Made by a program: the position numbers and the translations under genes | In this document: positions 47,119-56,658 of the stretch, in pieces | How the letters are laid out: each line of letters opens with the position of its first letter | Position numbering within the stretch: the first letter of the stretch is position 1 | Notes under the pieces: generated by a model | Database searches by the model: none | The model's input: the letters and a program-made list of their open reading frames with translations, nothing else | What the model was told of the DNA's origin: nothing | Source of the DNA: an uncultured Clostridium sp. | GTDB lineage: Bacteria; Bacillota; Clostridia; TANB77; CAG-508 | Assembly: GCA_946497695.1 (NCBI GenBank) | Contig: CAMMLJ010000006.1 | Span: forward strand, 1 to 64,000 | Direction: 5' to 3' | Length of the DNA: 64,000 bases

Positions 47119-48371
47119 AAGAAAAAATAGAAAGCAAAAGAAAAACGAATAAGCTAAAAATAGTTTTTATATGCATATTAGTAATAGCTGTTGTAATATA
47201 TGCAGGCTATACTGCTTGGCAATTATTTACACATCCAACTGATGTATTTTTGGTAGAACAAGGTTCTATTTCTGAAGAGCAAAAAGTGGAAGGATATATT
47301 ATAAGAAGAGAAACAAAAGTACAGGGAAATAATTATAAAAATGGTATGGTACAAATAAAAACAGAAGGAGAAAAATGTGCTAAAGATGAGAATATATTTA
47401 GATATTATACTACTGGAGAAGAAGAACTAATTAAAAAAATTCAAGAATTGGATGAACAAATAGACGAAGCACAAAAAAAATCTAATAATACAGTATTTCC
47501 AGGAGATATAAAACTTTTAGACGAAGAAATTGATTTAAGATTATCAGAAATTTCACAAAATAATAATGTGCAAAAAATTTCGGAATATAAGAAGGAAATT
47601 GAAAACTATATTACTAAAAAAACAAATATTGTGGGAGAAAATAGTGAAGCTGGTTCATATTTAAGCAATTTAATACAAGAAAGAAAAAAATATGAAAATC
47701 AATTAAATTCGGGAAGTGAATATATAAAAGCTCCAATGAGTGGAGTTGTATCTTATAAAGTAGATGGTTTGGAAGAAGTACTAACACCAGATGATTTTAG
47801 TAGTTATAATAGATCTTTCTTTGAAAATTTAAATTTAAAAACAGGACAAACAATAGCTGCTAATACCGAATGTGGAAAGGTTGTAAATAATTATGAATGT
47901 TATATTGCAACAATTTTGAAAAAAGATCAATTACATGATATCAAGCAGGGAAGTAAGATTGATTTACGTTTGTCAAATGGTGAAGAAATATCTAGTAGTG
48001 TGGAATATCTTATGGAACAAACAAATGATGATGTGTTAGTAGTCTTTAAAATAACTAAAGATGTAGAAAAATTAATAAGTAATAGGAAGATTTCTTTTGA
48101 AATTATATTTTGGCAATATTCAGGTTATAAAGTACCTAATACTGCAATTATAAAAGAAAATGACTTAGCTTATGTAGTTAGGAATAGAGCAGGCTATTTA
48201 ACTAGAGTATTGGTAAAAGTAGAAAAGCAAAATGAAAGTTATTCAATAATAGATAATTATAGTTCAGACGAGTTGAAAAATATGGGATATAATTCATCTG
48301 AATTAAATGTTAGTACAAAGATAAATATGTATGATGAAATTCAAACAATAGCAAACAAGGATATACAATAA
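47115..48371 (+). CDS. HlyD-like membrane fusion protein, function unknown
   Basis: The 418-residue product has a basic start, one membrane helix (about residues 16-34) and an outside region with a biotinyl-lipoyl-like start (VEQGSISEEQKVEGYIIRRE). A coiled coil follows at about 105-215, then a beta-barrel part including YIKAPMSGVVSYKVDG. It starts with TTG after GGAGGA and overlaps the miaA stop. No transporter partner lies nearby. In clostridia similar proteins precede sepF-divIVA genes, so a link to the cell envelope or division is inference. Confidence 0.78.
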   Translation: MKEKIESKRKTNKLKIVFICILVIAVVIYAGYTAWQLFTHPTDVFLVEQGSISEEQKVEGYIIRRETKVQGNNYKNGMVQIKTEGEKCAKDENIFRYYTTGEEELIKKIQELDEQIDEAQKKSNNTVFPGDIKLLDEEIDLRLSEISQNNNVQKISEYKKEIENYITKKTNIVGENSEAGSYLSNLIQERKKYENQLNSGSEYIKAPMSGVVSYKVDGLEEVLTPDDFSSYNRSFFENLNLKTGQTIAANTECGKVVNNYECYIATILKKDQLHDIKQGSKIDLRLSNGEEISSSVEYLMEQTNDDVLVVFKITKDVEKLISNRKISFEIIFWQYSGYKVPNTAIIKENDLAYVVRNRAGYLTRVLVKVEKQNESYSIIDNYSSDELKNMGYNSSELNVSTKINMYDEIQTIANKDIQ

Positions 48372-48425
48372 TATTACAATATTATTACAATAATATTAAA
48401 AATAAATTACAAAAAACAAAAAGTA

Positions 48426-48456
48426 TTGACAATAATTAAAAAAAGTTAGATACTAT
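48426..48456 (+). promoter_or_regulatory. Candidate promoter of sepF
   Basis: A perfect TTGACA (48426-48431) is followed by TACTAT at 48451-48456. The spacer of 19 nt is long, so the -10 box is uncertain. Confidence 0.4.
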
Positions 48457-48498
48457 ATGCAAATACCAACAAAGGAGAAATATTAGGAGGTTTTTTTA

Positions 48499-49011
48499 AT
48501 GGCAGGAGCTATAATGAACAAAGTATGGGATTTATTTGGAATGGATACAGAAAGAGATGCAGAAGAAGTGGAAGAAAAAGCATATGATAACAACGATTAT
48601 AATAATTATGATGGTTATGATGATGATGAAAATGAGGAAATAGAAGATAGAAGAATATTTGGTGGAGGAAAGAGAAATAAAGAAAAAGTGGTATCTATGC
48701 CACAAACTCAACAAATAAAAATGGTTATTTCGCAACCAACAACATTTGATCAATCAGAAGAAATTTGTGAATTTTTAAAAGAAAAAAAATCAGTAATTGT
48801 AAATTTAGAATATGTAAACAAAGATGTTGCTAGAAGAATAGTAGACTTTATTAGTGGAGGAGTTTTTGCATTAGATGGTCATATTCAAAAAGTTTCAAAC
48901 TCAATATTCTTAATAGCACCTTATAATTATGAAATCACAAATGAAATGGCAAGAGAAGAAATATCAAATAAATTATCAGTATCTTGGTTAAAAAATAATA
49001 CTAAAAATTAG
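48499..49011 (+). CDS. sepF: Cell division protein SepF
   Basis: SepF anchors and bundles FtsZ at the division site. The 170-residue product has an N-terminal amphipathic stretch (MAGAIMNKVWDLFGMD), an acidic low-complexity linker rich in Asp, Asn and Tyr, and the SepF core at about 72-155 (VNLEYVNKDVARRIVDFISG, then NSIFLIAPYNYEI). AGGAGG precedes the ATG. divIVA follows after a hairpin-bearing gap. Confidence 0.95.
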   Translation: MAGAIMNKVWDLFGMDTERDAEEVEEKAYDNNDYNNYDGYDDDENEEIEDRRIFGGGKRNKEKVVSMPQTQQIKMVISQPTTFDQSEEICEFLKEKKSVIVNLEYVNKDVARRIVDFISGGVFALDGHIQKVSNSIFLIAPYNYEITNEMAREEISNKLSVSWLKNNTKN

Positions 49012-49055
49012 TTTGTAGTTTTAATTTTATTTGACGATTATAATCATTAGCCAAT

Positions 49056-49089
49056 TTAATATAAGCACGTATAATCGTGCTTATATTAA
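49056..49089 (+). ncRNA. Hairpin in the sepF-divIVA spacer
   Basis: A perfect 14-bp stem (49056-49069 with 49076-49089) has the loop TATAAT. No T-run follows, so it is not a standard terminator. The TATAAT in the loop could also serve as a -10 box, which would make the element a folded promoter region for divIVA. Confidence 0.5.
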
Positions 49090-49136
49090 GGTTATGCGGA
49101 TTATATTAATTAAATGCAAGAAGGAGGCGTAGCAAT

Positions 49137-49595
49137 ATGCTTACACCATTAGATATAGAAAATAAAAAGTTCTCAAAACAAATGGTTAATGGATACAGTG
49201 TAGAAGAAGTAGACGATTTTTTAGACGAATTAACTAAAGATTATGGAAAAGCTTATAAAGAAAGTACAGAAGCTAAAAAAACAATAGATGAACTAACACA
49301 AAGTTTGGCTCATTATAAAAATATAGAAGAAACTATACAAAGTACTTTAGTTATGGCTCAATCAGCAGCAGAAGATGTAAAAAATGTAGCAAGACAACAA
49401 GCAGAACAAATAGTTAAAGATGCAAAAGGAAATGCTCAAAAAGAAGCTGATTCTTTATCACAAGAAATAAGCATGAAGAAAAAAGAAATGGATGAGCTTA
49501 AAAAACAATTTGATGTATATAAAGCAAAAATGGAAGCTTTATTGATATCTCAATTGGAATTATTAAAAGATATAAACAAAGAAGAAGAAAATTGA
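49137..49595 (+). CDS. divIVA: DivIVA domain protein
   Basis: DivIVA marks curved membranes and guides division and polar proteins. The 152-residue product has the membrane-binding start MLTPLDIENKKFSKQMVNGY and SVEEVDDFLDELTKDY, followed by a long coiled coil to the end. AAGGAGG precedes the ATG. The sepF-divIVA order matches the ylm division cluster of Firmicutes, but ylmG and ylmH are missing between them. Confidence 0.95.
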   Translation: MLTPLDIENKKFSKQMVNGYSVEEVDDFLDELTKDYGKAYKESTEAKKTIDELTQSLAHYKNIEETIQSTLVMAQSAAEDVKNVARQQAEQIVKDAKGNAQKEADSLSQEISMKKKEMDELKKQFDVYKAKMEALLISQLELLKDINKEEEN

Positions 49596-49661
49596 CAAAC
49601 TTATTTATAAATTAAAGAAAAATTAGGAGTTTGTCCATAGTTTAATTATATAGCACAAACT

Positions 49662-49699
49662 AAAGACAAGTTTTACCTTTATTTGTAAAATTTGTCTTT
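49662..49699 (+). terminator. Hairpin terminator after divIVA
   Basis: A 15-bp stem (AAAGACAAGTTTTAC with GTAAAATTTGTCTTT, one G-U) ends in TTTT. The rest of the gap to rsmD is AT-rich without visible features. Confidence 0.8.
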
Positions 49700-49800
49700 T
49701 ATTGTCTTTATTACAGAACTATTAAATGTATGTTACATTTATATTAATAATATTGACATATCTTTAATATTTAATAAAATATATTGTGTAAAGAGGTATT

Positions 49801-50355
49801 ATGAGAATTATAGGCGGATTAGCGAGAGGAACAAATTTATATACTTTAGATGGGCTAGATACTAGACCAACTTTAGATAGAGTTAGAGAATCGCTATTTA
49901 ATATTATACAAAATGATATAAAAGATTCAGTTTTATTAGATTTATTTGCTGGTAGTGGAGCAGTTGGGTTAGAAGCTATAAGCAGAGGCGCCAAAAAAGC
50001 TGTACTATGTGACAAAAACAAGAAAGCAATAGAAGTAATCAATAAAAATGTAAAAAAATTAAGAGCTGAAGAAAAAGTACAAATATTATGTATAGACTAT
50101 GAGAACTATTTAAAAACCTCACAAGAGAAATTTGATTTCATTTATTTAGATCCACCATATAAAACAAAATGTGTAAGTAAAAGTGTACAATTAATATATA
50201 ATGAAGACTTATTAACAGAAAAAGGTGTGATAATAGCAGAAACAGACGAACTTGAAAAGGTAATAAATGAAATTAATGAAATGAAATTAAGTATAAATAT
50301 TTATGATACTAGAAAATATGGTAGAGCAAGGTTAATATTTATGCGAAAGGAGTAA
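49801..50355 (+). CDS. rsmD: 16S rRNA (guanine966-N2)-methyltransferase
   Basis: RsmD methylates G966 of 16S rRNA. The 184-residue product starts MRIIGGLARGTNLYTLDGLD and has RPTLDRVRESLFNII. The SAM-binding motif is LLDLFAGSGAVGLEAISRG and the catalytic one is LDPPY near residue 118. GAGGT precedes the ATG. It lies 4 nt before the next gene; coaD, often its neighbour, is absent. Confidence 0.95.
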   Translation: MRIIGGLARGTNLYTLDGLDTRPTLDRVRESLFNIIQNDIKDSVLLDLFAGSGAVGLEAISRGAKKAVLCDKNKKAIEVINKNVKKLRAEEKVQILCIDYENYLKTSQEKFDFIYLDPPYKTKCVSKSVQLIYNEDLLTEKGVIIAETDELEKVINEINEMKLSINIYDTRKYGRARLIFMRKE

Positions 50356-50359
50356 ACAA

Positions 50360-50797
50360 ATGGAGATTTTCACATTATTAGAAACACTAGAAGAAATACT
50401 AGAACAAAGTAAAAAACTTCCATTTACTGATAAAGCAATTGTTGATAAGGAAGCTATATTAGAAGTTATAAAAGAGATAAGGCTAAAACTTCCAGATGAA
50501 TTAAAACAAGCAAAATGGATAAAAGAAGAAAGACAGAGAATATTAACTGAAGCCCAAAAAGAAGCAAATGATATAGTAAAAGAAGCAGAAACAAGAATTA
50601 TTTCTATGATAGATGAACATGAAATCACTAAAAAAGCGTATGAGCAAAAGGCACAAATAATAGAAACTGCCAACGAAATGTCAAGAGAAATATCACAAGG
50701 AACAAAAGAATATGCTGATAATGTCTTAGGAAGTATTCAAACAGCATTAGAAGATGCACTAAAAGTTATACAAAATAATAGAAAAGAATTAAAATAA
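50360..50797 (+). CDS. Coiled-coil protein, ATPase-subunit-like, function unknown
   Basis: The 145-residue product is almost all helical, with IKEERQRILTEAQKEANDIV and KEAETRIISMIDEHEITKKA typical of stalk-like coiled coils. Databases often call such clostridial proteins ATPase or V-type subunit H-like, but there is no nucleotide-binding motif. It follows rsmD by 4 nt with AAAGGAG. A link to cell division, like the DivIVA coiled coil upstream, is only suggested by the fold. Confidence 0.75.
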   Translation: MEIFTLLETLEEILEQSKKLPFTDKAIVDKEAILEVIKEIRLKLPDELKQAKWIKEERQRILTEAQKEANDIVKEAETRIISMIDEHEITKKAYEQKAQIIETANEMSREISQGTKEYADNVLGSIQTALEDALKVIQNNRKELK

Positions 50798-50804
50798 ATT
50801 GGAA

Positions 50805-50857
50805 GTCAGAGGTCGGTATTTATTTTTTAGATGATACAGACATCTGACCTTTTTTTG
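50805..50857 (+). terminator. Hairpin terminator after the coiled-coil gene
   Basis: GTCAGAGGTCGGTAT pairs with ATACAGACATCTGAC (two mismatches), followed by CCTTTTTTT. Confidence 0.75.
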
Positions 50858-50979
50858 TATATAGTAAGCTAATTCTTCTAGTAGAAGAACTAGCTGTACT
50901 AGAGACTTATGGCGGATGCTAGATATTCTAGCATTTACCAATGCGTAGAAAATCTTGCATCCGCTTTTGTATATAGTAA
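50853..50979 (+). ncRNA. Structured element before ftsK flanked by 15-nt direct repeats
   Basis: TTTTGTATATAGTAA occurs at 50853-50867 and 50965-50979. Between them lies a hairpin of about 12 bp (50867-50895). It is followed by two mutually exclusive stems: ATGCTAGA with TCTAGCAT (50916-50934), or GCGGATGC (50912-50919) with GCATCCGC (50957-50964). The latter is followed by TTTTG. This looks like a terminator/antiterminator choice or a small inserted element. No ligand class is recognised. Confidence 0.55.
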
Positions 50980-50996
50980 AAATCGGAGGGAGTATA

Positions 50997-53414
50997 ATGG
51001 CAAAAGCAAGAAGAGCAAAAAGTACTAGAAGAACATCAAATACTAGGACTGCTACAAGAACGAGGAAAAAGAAAAATAATATAGATAAAAATTTAGTAGT
51101 TGTTGTTATGATAATAACAAGTTTATTACTTTGTGTTTTGATATATGCACAATCAGGTTGGATTGGAGAACATTTAAGCCCTGTATTAGGTGGAATAATG
51201 GGGTGGATAAAATATATTATTCCAATAGGAACATTTGCAATGGCAATAAAAATAGCTGTAGACGATAAAGAATATTTAAGTAAAAAAATAATTAATTATA
51301 TTATATTTTTAGTATGTATTGCTGCAACTATGGTAATTATAGAGATAAATAACAGTACATTATCTATAAATTCGGATTTTTCAACATTTTTAGAAGAAGC
51401 ATATGATTTAGGAACTCAAAATGTAGCAGGAGGAGTTATAGGAGCAATAATTGCAATGCCAGTTTTTAAATTACTAGGAGCTATTGGAGGAATAATATTA
51501 TTAATTGGAGTAGCAATTATTACTTTAATTAATTTATTTGAAATAAAACCAGCAGAAATAATAAGGGATTATTTTGAAAGAATGAAAGAAAGAAGAGAAT
51601 ATGAAGATGACGAAGAGGAGGACATAGAAGAAGAAAACGAAAAGGATGTCTTAATAGAAAAGAAGAAGGAAAAAGTAAAGAATAAGAAAAAGAAGAAAGA
51701 AAACAAAGAAGAAAAAGAGGAAAAAGAAGAAATTCCAATAGAAGAGCAAATTACAATTAATTTAAACGAAACAGAACCGAAAAAGAAAAAATTAAGTCAT
51801 GGTAAAGAGGAAATAAATACACCATTAAAAGAAAATAAACCAAATCAAATAGAAGCAAATTTATTTAAACAAGAGCAAGAAAAGAAAGAAGAAAAAACAA
51901 AAGAAGTATTAGTATTAGAGCATGGTTTAACAGAAGAAGAAGAAAATTACGAATTTCCACCAATCGAATTACTTAGTGAAGGAGAAGGTAGAGTATTTAA
52001 AGGAGGAAAAAAGGCTTTAACAGATACTGCAGCTAAATTGCAAAAAACTTTATATAGTTTTGGAGTTTCTGCAAAAGTAGAAAATGTTTCTGTTGGACCT
52101 GCAATTACAAGATATGAAGTAAAACCCGCAGAAGGGGTAAGAGTAAATAAAATTGCAAATCTTGCTGATGATATTGCCTTAAGTTTAGCGGCAGAGAGCA
52201 TAAGAATAGAAGCACCAATTCCAGGCAAACAAGCAGTTGGAATAGAAATTCCAAATAAAGAAAATGAAGTTGTACATTTAAGGGATATTATAGAAACAGA
52301 AGAATTTGTAAACCATAAATCAAAACTAGCTTTAGCATTAGGAAAAAATGTTGGAGGAGAAGCTGTTATTGCAGATGTTGCTAAAATGCCACATGTTTTA
52401 ATAGCAGGAAGTACAGGTTCTGGTAAGAGTGTTTGTATAAATACTTTAATTACAAGTATTTTGTATAAAGCAAAACCAAATGAAGTAAAACTATTAATGG
52501 TAGATCCTAAAGTTGTTGAATTATCTGTGTACAATGGAATTCCACATTTATTAATTCCAGTAGTAACAGATCCAAAAAAAGCTGCAGGAGCTTTAGCATG
52601 GGCTGTTCAAGAGATGGTAAATAGATATAGTCTTTTTGCAAACAAAGGTGTAAGAGACATAAAAGGATATAATGCAGCAATAGAAAAGGAAGGTGGAACA
52701 GGTAAATTACCACAAATAGTAATAATAATAGATGAGCTTGCAGATTTAATGATGGTTGCAGCAAAAGATGTAGAAGATGCAATTTGTAGATTAGCACAAA
52801 TGGCAAGAGCTGCTGGAATGCATTTAGTAATTGCAACTCAAAGACCATCTGTTGATGTAATTACAGGTATAATAAAAGCTAATATTCCATCAAGGATAGC
52901 GTTTGCTGTTTCATCACAAGTAGACTCTAGAACTATATTGGATGCAGTAGGAGCAGAGAAATTATTAGGTAAAGGAGATATGTTATTTTATCCATCAGGC
53001 GCATCAAAACCAACTAGAGTTCAAGGATCATTTGTATCTGACGGTGAAGTAGAAAAAATAGTAGATTTCTTGAAATTTAATGGTGGAGAAGCTAAATATA
53101 ATGAAGATATTATTGAAAGTATAGAAAAAGCAAATAGTACAGACCAAGAACTTGATAGAATGGAAGAGGAAGATGATGCAGATCCACTATTAATGGAGGC
53201 AATAGATACAGTTGTAGAAACTGGACAAGCTTCAACATCTTTTATACAAAGAAGATTTAAAGTAGGATATGCAAGAGCTGGTAGAATAATAGATCAAATG
53301 GAAGAGAGAGGAATTATTTCTGGATATCAAGGAAGCAAACCAAGAGAAGTTCTAATAACAAAAGAAAGACTGGATGAGTTAAAAATGGGAACTACTCCGG
53401 ATGAAAATACATAG
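50997..53414 (+). CDS. ftsK: DNA translocase FtsK/SpoIIIE
   Basis: This DNA pump moves chromosomes through the septum at division or into the spore. ATG 50997 follows GGAGGG; the 805-residue product begins with a basic tail and four membrane helices (about 35-190). A very Lys/Glu-rich linker follows (215-310). The alpha/beta motor has Walker A LIAGSTGSGKSVCIN near 470 and IIIDELADLMMVA. A C-terminal winged-helix gamma domain recognises DNA orientation (FIQRRFKVGYARAGRIIDQM). Whether it serves vegetative cells, sporulation or both cannot be told. Confidence 0.97.
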   Translation: MAKARRAKSTRRTSNTRTATRTRKKKNNIDKNLVVVVMIITSLLLCVLIYAQSGWIGEHLSPVLGGIMGWIKYIIPIGTFAMAIKIAVDDKEYLSKKIINYIIFLVCIAATMVIIEINNSTLSINSDFSTFLEEAYDLGTQNVAGGVIGAIIAMPVFKLLGAIGGIILLIGVAIITLINLFEIKPAEIIRDYFERMKERREYEDDEEEDIEEENEKDVLIEKKKEKVKNKKKKKENKEEKEEKEEIPIEEQITINLNETEPKKKKLSHGKEEINTPLKENKPNQIEANLFKQEQEKKEEKTKEVLVLEHGLTEEEENYEFPPIELLSEGEGRVFKGGKKALTDTAAKLQKTLYSFGVSAKVENVSVGPAITRYEVKPAEGVRVNKIANLADDIALSLAAESIRIEAPIPGKQAVGIEIPNKENEVVHLRDIIETEEFVNHKSKLALALGKNVGGEAVIADVAKMPHVLIAGSTGSGKSVCINTLITSILYKAKPNEVKLLMVDPKVVELSVYNGIPHLLIPVVTDPKKAAGALAWAVQEMVNRYSLFANKGVRDIKGYNAAIEKEGGTGKLPQIVIIIDELADLMMVAAKDVEDAICRLAQMARAAGMHLVIATQRPSVDVITGIIKANIPSRIAFAVSSQVDSRTILDAVGAEKLLGKGDMLFYPSGASKPTRVQGSFVSDGEVEKIVDFLKFNGGEAKYNEDIIESIEKANSTDQELDRMEEEDDADPLLMEAIDTVVETGQASTSFIQRRFKVGYARAGRIIDQMEERGIISGYQGSKPREVLITKERLDELKMGTTPDENT

Positions 53415-53428
53415 AAAGGTGGAAAATT

Positions 53429-54979
53429 ATGCCAAAAGAAAAGATTTTTTCTAAGCTAAAATATAAGGACTATAATAACATGCTAGAACAAGTTTTAGAA
53501 AAAAAAGATTTTTCAAGTACTGGTAAAAATTTAATATTAAGTGTTTTATATAAAATGGAAACAAATTATAATGATTATAAAACAGTTAAAAGAGATATTA
53601 CAGATAAAGAGAAAATCTTAGTTAATTTTATAAATATTGTGAAAAATTATTGTAATGGTTTAATCATTATAAAACCAGAGAGTAAAAAAAGTGTTGTATT
53701 AAATAATACGACATCTAAATATATTGCAAATTCTGATAATAAGGAATTAGAAGTATTTCCAAATGAAAAATATATTTTAGAAGGAATATATAGTTTATAT
53801 GATAATGAAAACATGGTAAATGATAAATATGGAATTCTAAAAGATGCAATTACAGAAATTTTAAAAAATGGAAATTCAAGTAATAACATAGAACTTTTAC
53901 GAGATTTTAATGGATTTGCATGGTATATAGAACCAAATGAATTTGAAGATATTTATTCTAATTTAATATTTCAAGATATTAGAATAATTGCTGGAAATGA
54001 TTTGCTAAAAGATTGGATATATAATAAAAATGAAGAGATTGATTATATACTAGAATTAAAAAAGGAATTAAATAGAAGATATGATCAAGAAATGGCAGAA
54101 CAATTATTTAATCAAATAATGATAACAATATTAAAAGTGTATATAGAAAGACATCCTGCAAAAATTAAGGAATTAGAGGTACAAGAAAAGGAAGATCCTC
54201 AAGATATGAAAAAATATGTTGAGGAAATATCAAGAGATAAAAAGAAGTTATTAAGACAAGTAGAAAATTTAGATAGATGTATAAATGATACTGATAAATT
54301 AACAGAAGAATTAGTAGCAAGAAATAAAGTTGGAGAATCAATAAAAAATGAATCAGAACTAAAAGAAATATTAATAGAAGAAAGACAAAAATGTATAAAT
54401 AAAATTATGGAATATAATATAACAATAGATCCAAGACAATTTATGAAAAAAATGAAAAAGCAAACTAATAAAACACAACTTTTTGATTATAAAGTAATAG
54501 AAGAAAGTGATACGACAGCATTAGATGAATTGATTAATTTGCAAAAATTATTTTTAAAAGGATATAAAATATTAGCAGAAAAATTAAAAGGAAAAAAAGA
54601 GGTATTAGAATTACTTTATGAATTTAGATATTATAATTTAATTCCAATAACACGAAGTCAACTTTTAAAAGATAATGAGGAATTAAATGAAGATATAGAT
54701 AATATGAGAGAGTTTTTAATTACAAAAGCAATAGATGAAAAGCTTATAAATTCAGTAAATTCTAATAAATATATAAATAATGAGATTTTAAAGAATATCT
54801 TTTCATTAAGGATAATTAATTTAGAAAATGCAGAAGTAAATATACAACATATACAAGAAGGAATAAGAGTAAATTATTTGGACGGAGATGTAGAGGAAAC
54901 ATCTAAAAATATAGATGTTCCAGAAAATATAGGTAAATACAAAGTTAAAGAAAAGAAAAAAATAAAAATATTCTCATAA
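53429..54979 (+). CDS. Large helical protein of unknown function
   Basis: The 516-residue protein has no signal peptide, membrane helix or motif that I know. It is rich in Lys, Glu, Asn and Ile, with a coiled-coil region at about 245-330 (EISRDKKKLLRQVENLDRCI) and a basic end (KVKEKKKIKIFS). It starts 14 nt after ftsK with AAAGGTGG and ends 11 nt before the MBL gene, so it is part of that operon. Its place suggests a role connected to chromosome handling or RNA processing, but that is only context. Confidence 0.8.
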   Translation: MPKEKIFSKLKYKDYNNMLEQVLEKKDFSSTGKNLILSVLYKMETNYNDYKTVKRDITDKEKILVNFINIVKNYCNGLIIIKPESKKSVVLNNTTSKYIANSDNKELEVFPNEKYILEGIYSLYDNENMVNDKYGILKDAITEILKNGNSSNNIELLRDFNGFAWYIEPNEFEDIYSNLIFQDIRIIAGNDLLKDWIYNKNEEIDYILELKKELNRRYDQEMAEQLFNQIMITILKVYIERHPAKIKELEVQEKEDPQDMKKYVEEISRDKKKLLRQVENLDRCINDTDKLTEELVARNKVGESIKNESELKEILIEERQKCINKIMEYNITIDPRQFMKKMKKQTNKTQLFDYKVIEESDTTALDELINLQKLFLKGYKILAEKLKGKKEVLELLYEFRYYNLIPITRSQLLKDNEELNEDIDNMREFLITKAIDEKLINSVNSNKYINNEILKNIFSLRIINLENAEVNIQHIQEGIRVNYLDGDVEETSKNIDVPENIGKYKVKEKKKIKIFS

Positions 54980-54990
54980 GGAGGAAAAAC

Positions 54991-56646
54991 ATGAAAATAA
55001 CTTTTTTAGGTGCTACTAAAACTGTAACAGGTTCTAATTTTTTAGTAGAAGGTGCAGGAAAAAAATTTTTAGTTGATTGTGGTTTGTTTCAAGGAAAAGC
55101 AACAGAAGAATTAGAAAATGAAGAGCCATTTGAATTTGATATTAATAGTATAGATTTTATGCTATTAACACATGCACACATTGACCACTCAGGAAGAATT
55201 CCAAAATTATATAAAGAAGGATATAGAAAAGATGTTATTGCAACAAAAGCTACATGTGACTTATGTTCTATAATGTTACCAGATAGTGGCCACATACAAG
55301 AAATGGAAGTTGGATGGAAAAACAAGAAAAGAATAAGAAAAGGTGAAGAAGAATTAGAGCCTCTTTATACTGCAGAAGAAGCTGCAAGATCATTAGAATT
55401 ATTTAAACCTGTAAAATATGATGAAATAATTGAGATAGATGAAAATATACATGTAAGGTTTAATGATGCAGGACATATGCTTGGTTCTTCAACTATAGAA
55501 GTATGGATAAATGAAAATGGTAAGGAAGAAAAAATAGTATTTTCCGGAGATTTAGGAAATAATGATATTCCATTATTAAGTGAACCAACAATGATAGAAG
55601 ATACAGATTATTTAGTTATGGAATCAACTTATGGTAGCAGATTACATATGAGAAATGATGATAAAGCTGAATTATTCTTAGACATAGTTTCTGAAACTTT
55701 GGAACAAGGTGGAACTGTTGTTATACCATCATTTGCAGTTGGTAGAACTCAAGAAATATTGTTTGAAATAAATAAGCTAAAAGATAAAAGAGATGATGAA
55801 GAATTTAGAAAAAAATACGAAGAATTGATGAGAGTGCCAGTATATGTAGATAGTCCACTTGCTATATCTGCAACAGAAGTTTTTGAAGATAATATGGATT
55901 TATTCGATGAGGAGACAAAAGAATATATACAAAAAGGAAATAATCCATTGGAATTTCCAGGACTAAAATTTACACGTACTGTAGAAGAATCAAAGGCTTT
56001 AAATGAAAGTGATGAATCATGTATTATAATTTCGGCAAGTGGAATGTGTGATGTTGGTAGAATAAAACATCATTTAAAACATAATATATGGAATCCTAAA
56101 AATACAATTTTATTTGTAGGTTATCAAGCACCTGGAACACTAGGCTATAGCATAGTAAATGGGGCAAAAAAAATAAAATTATTTGGTGAAGAAGTAGCTG
56201 TAAATGCTAGAATAGAATATATAGAAGGCTATTCTGGACATGCTGACCAAGAAGGATTACTAAACTTTATATATTCTTTCTTAAAGAAACCAAAACATAT
56301 CTTTTTATTACATGGAGAACCAGAAGGACAAGAAGTATTAAAAGAAAAAATAATAGAGACAACTAATTTACCGGTTTCAATTCCAAGTTTTGGAGAAACA
56401 TATGAAATTACAGATACAGCTGTAAGGTTAATAGGAAGATATAGAAGACCGGAAAAAGAAGATAACAAATTTACAAAACTTGCAATTATAGATAGATTAA
56501 ACGCATTAAAAGAAAAAATTAATGATATGGAAGATATAGTAAATGATGAATTAACAGATCAAGATATACAAGAAGGAAGATTAGATAGTTTAAGTGAGAA
56601 AATTAAGGACTTACAACGACAAATTAATAGAATTGTAAATAAATAA
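54991..56646 (+). CDS. Beta-CASP metallo-beta-lactamase fold ribonuclease-like protein
   Basis: The 551-residue protein belongs to the MBL/beta-CASP RNA hydrolases (CPSF73-like). The zinc motif HAHIDHSGRIP is near residue 62, further His/Asp ligands lie in FNDAGHMLGSS and VFSGDLGNN, and the beta-CASP and RMMBL parts include IISASGMCDVGR and YSGHADQEGLL. It is predicted to cleave RNA in the cytoplasm; it is not RNase J by motif order. A short coiled coil closes the protein. AAGGAGG precedes the ATG. Confidence 0.9.
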   Translation: MKITFLGATKTVTGSNFLVEGAGKKFLVDCGLFQGKATEELENEEPFEFDINSIDFMLLTHAHIDHSGRIPKLYKEGYRKDVIATKATCDLCSIMLPDSGHIQEMEVGWKNKKRIRKGEEELEPLYTAEEAARSLELFKPVKYDEIIEIDENIHVRFNDAGHMLGSSTIEVWINENGKEEKIVFSGDLGNNDIPLLSEPTMIEDTDYLVMESTYGSRLHMRNDDKAELFLDIVSETLEQGGTVVIPSFAVGRTQEILFEINKLKDKRDDEEFRKKYEELMRVPVYVDSPLAISATEVFEDNMDLFDEETKEYIQKGNNPLEFPGLKFTRTVEESKALNESDESCIIISASGMCDVGRIKHHLKHNIWNPKNTILFVGYQAPGTLGYSIVNGAKKIKLFGEEVAVNARIEYIEGYSGHADQEGLLNFIYSFLKKPKHIFLLHGEPEGQEVLKEKIIETTNLPVSIPSFGETYEITDTAVRLIGRYRRPEKEDNKFTKLAIIDRLNALKEKINDMEDIVNDELTDQDIQEGRLDSLSEKIKDLQRQINRIVNK

Positions 56647-56658
56647 AGGAGAATACAA

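Noticed and set aside
49021-49136. T-box leader before divIVA
   Set aside because: The hairpin is there, but I found no T-box antiterminator sequence, no terminator and no tRNA-synthetase gene.
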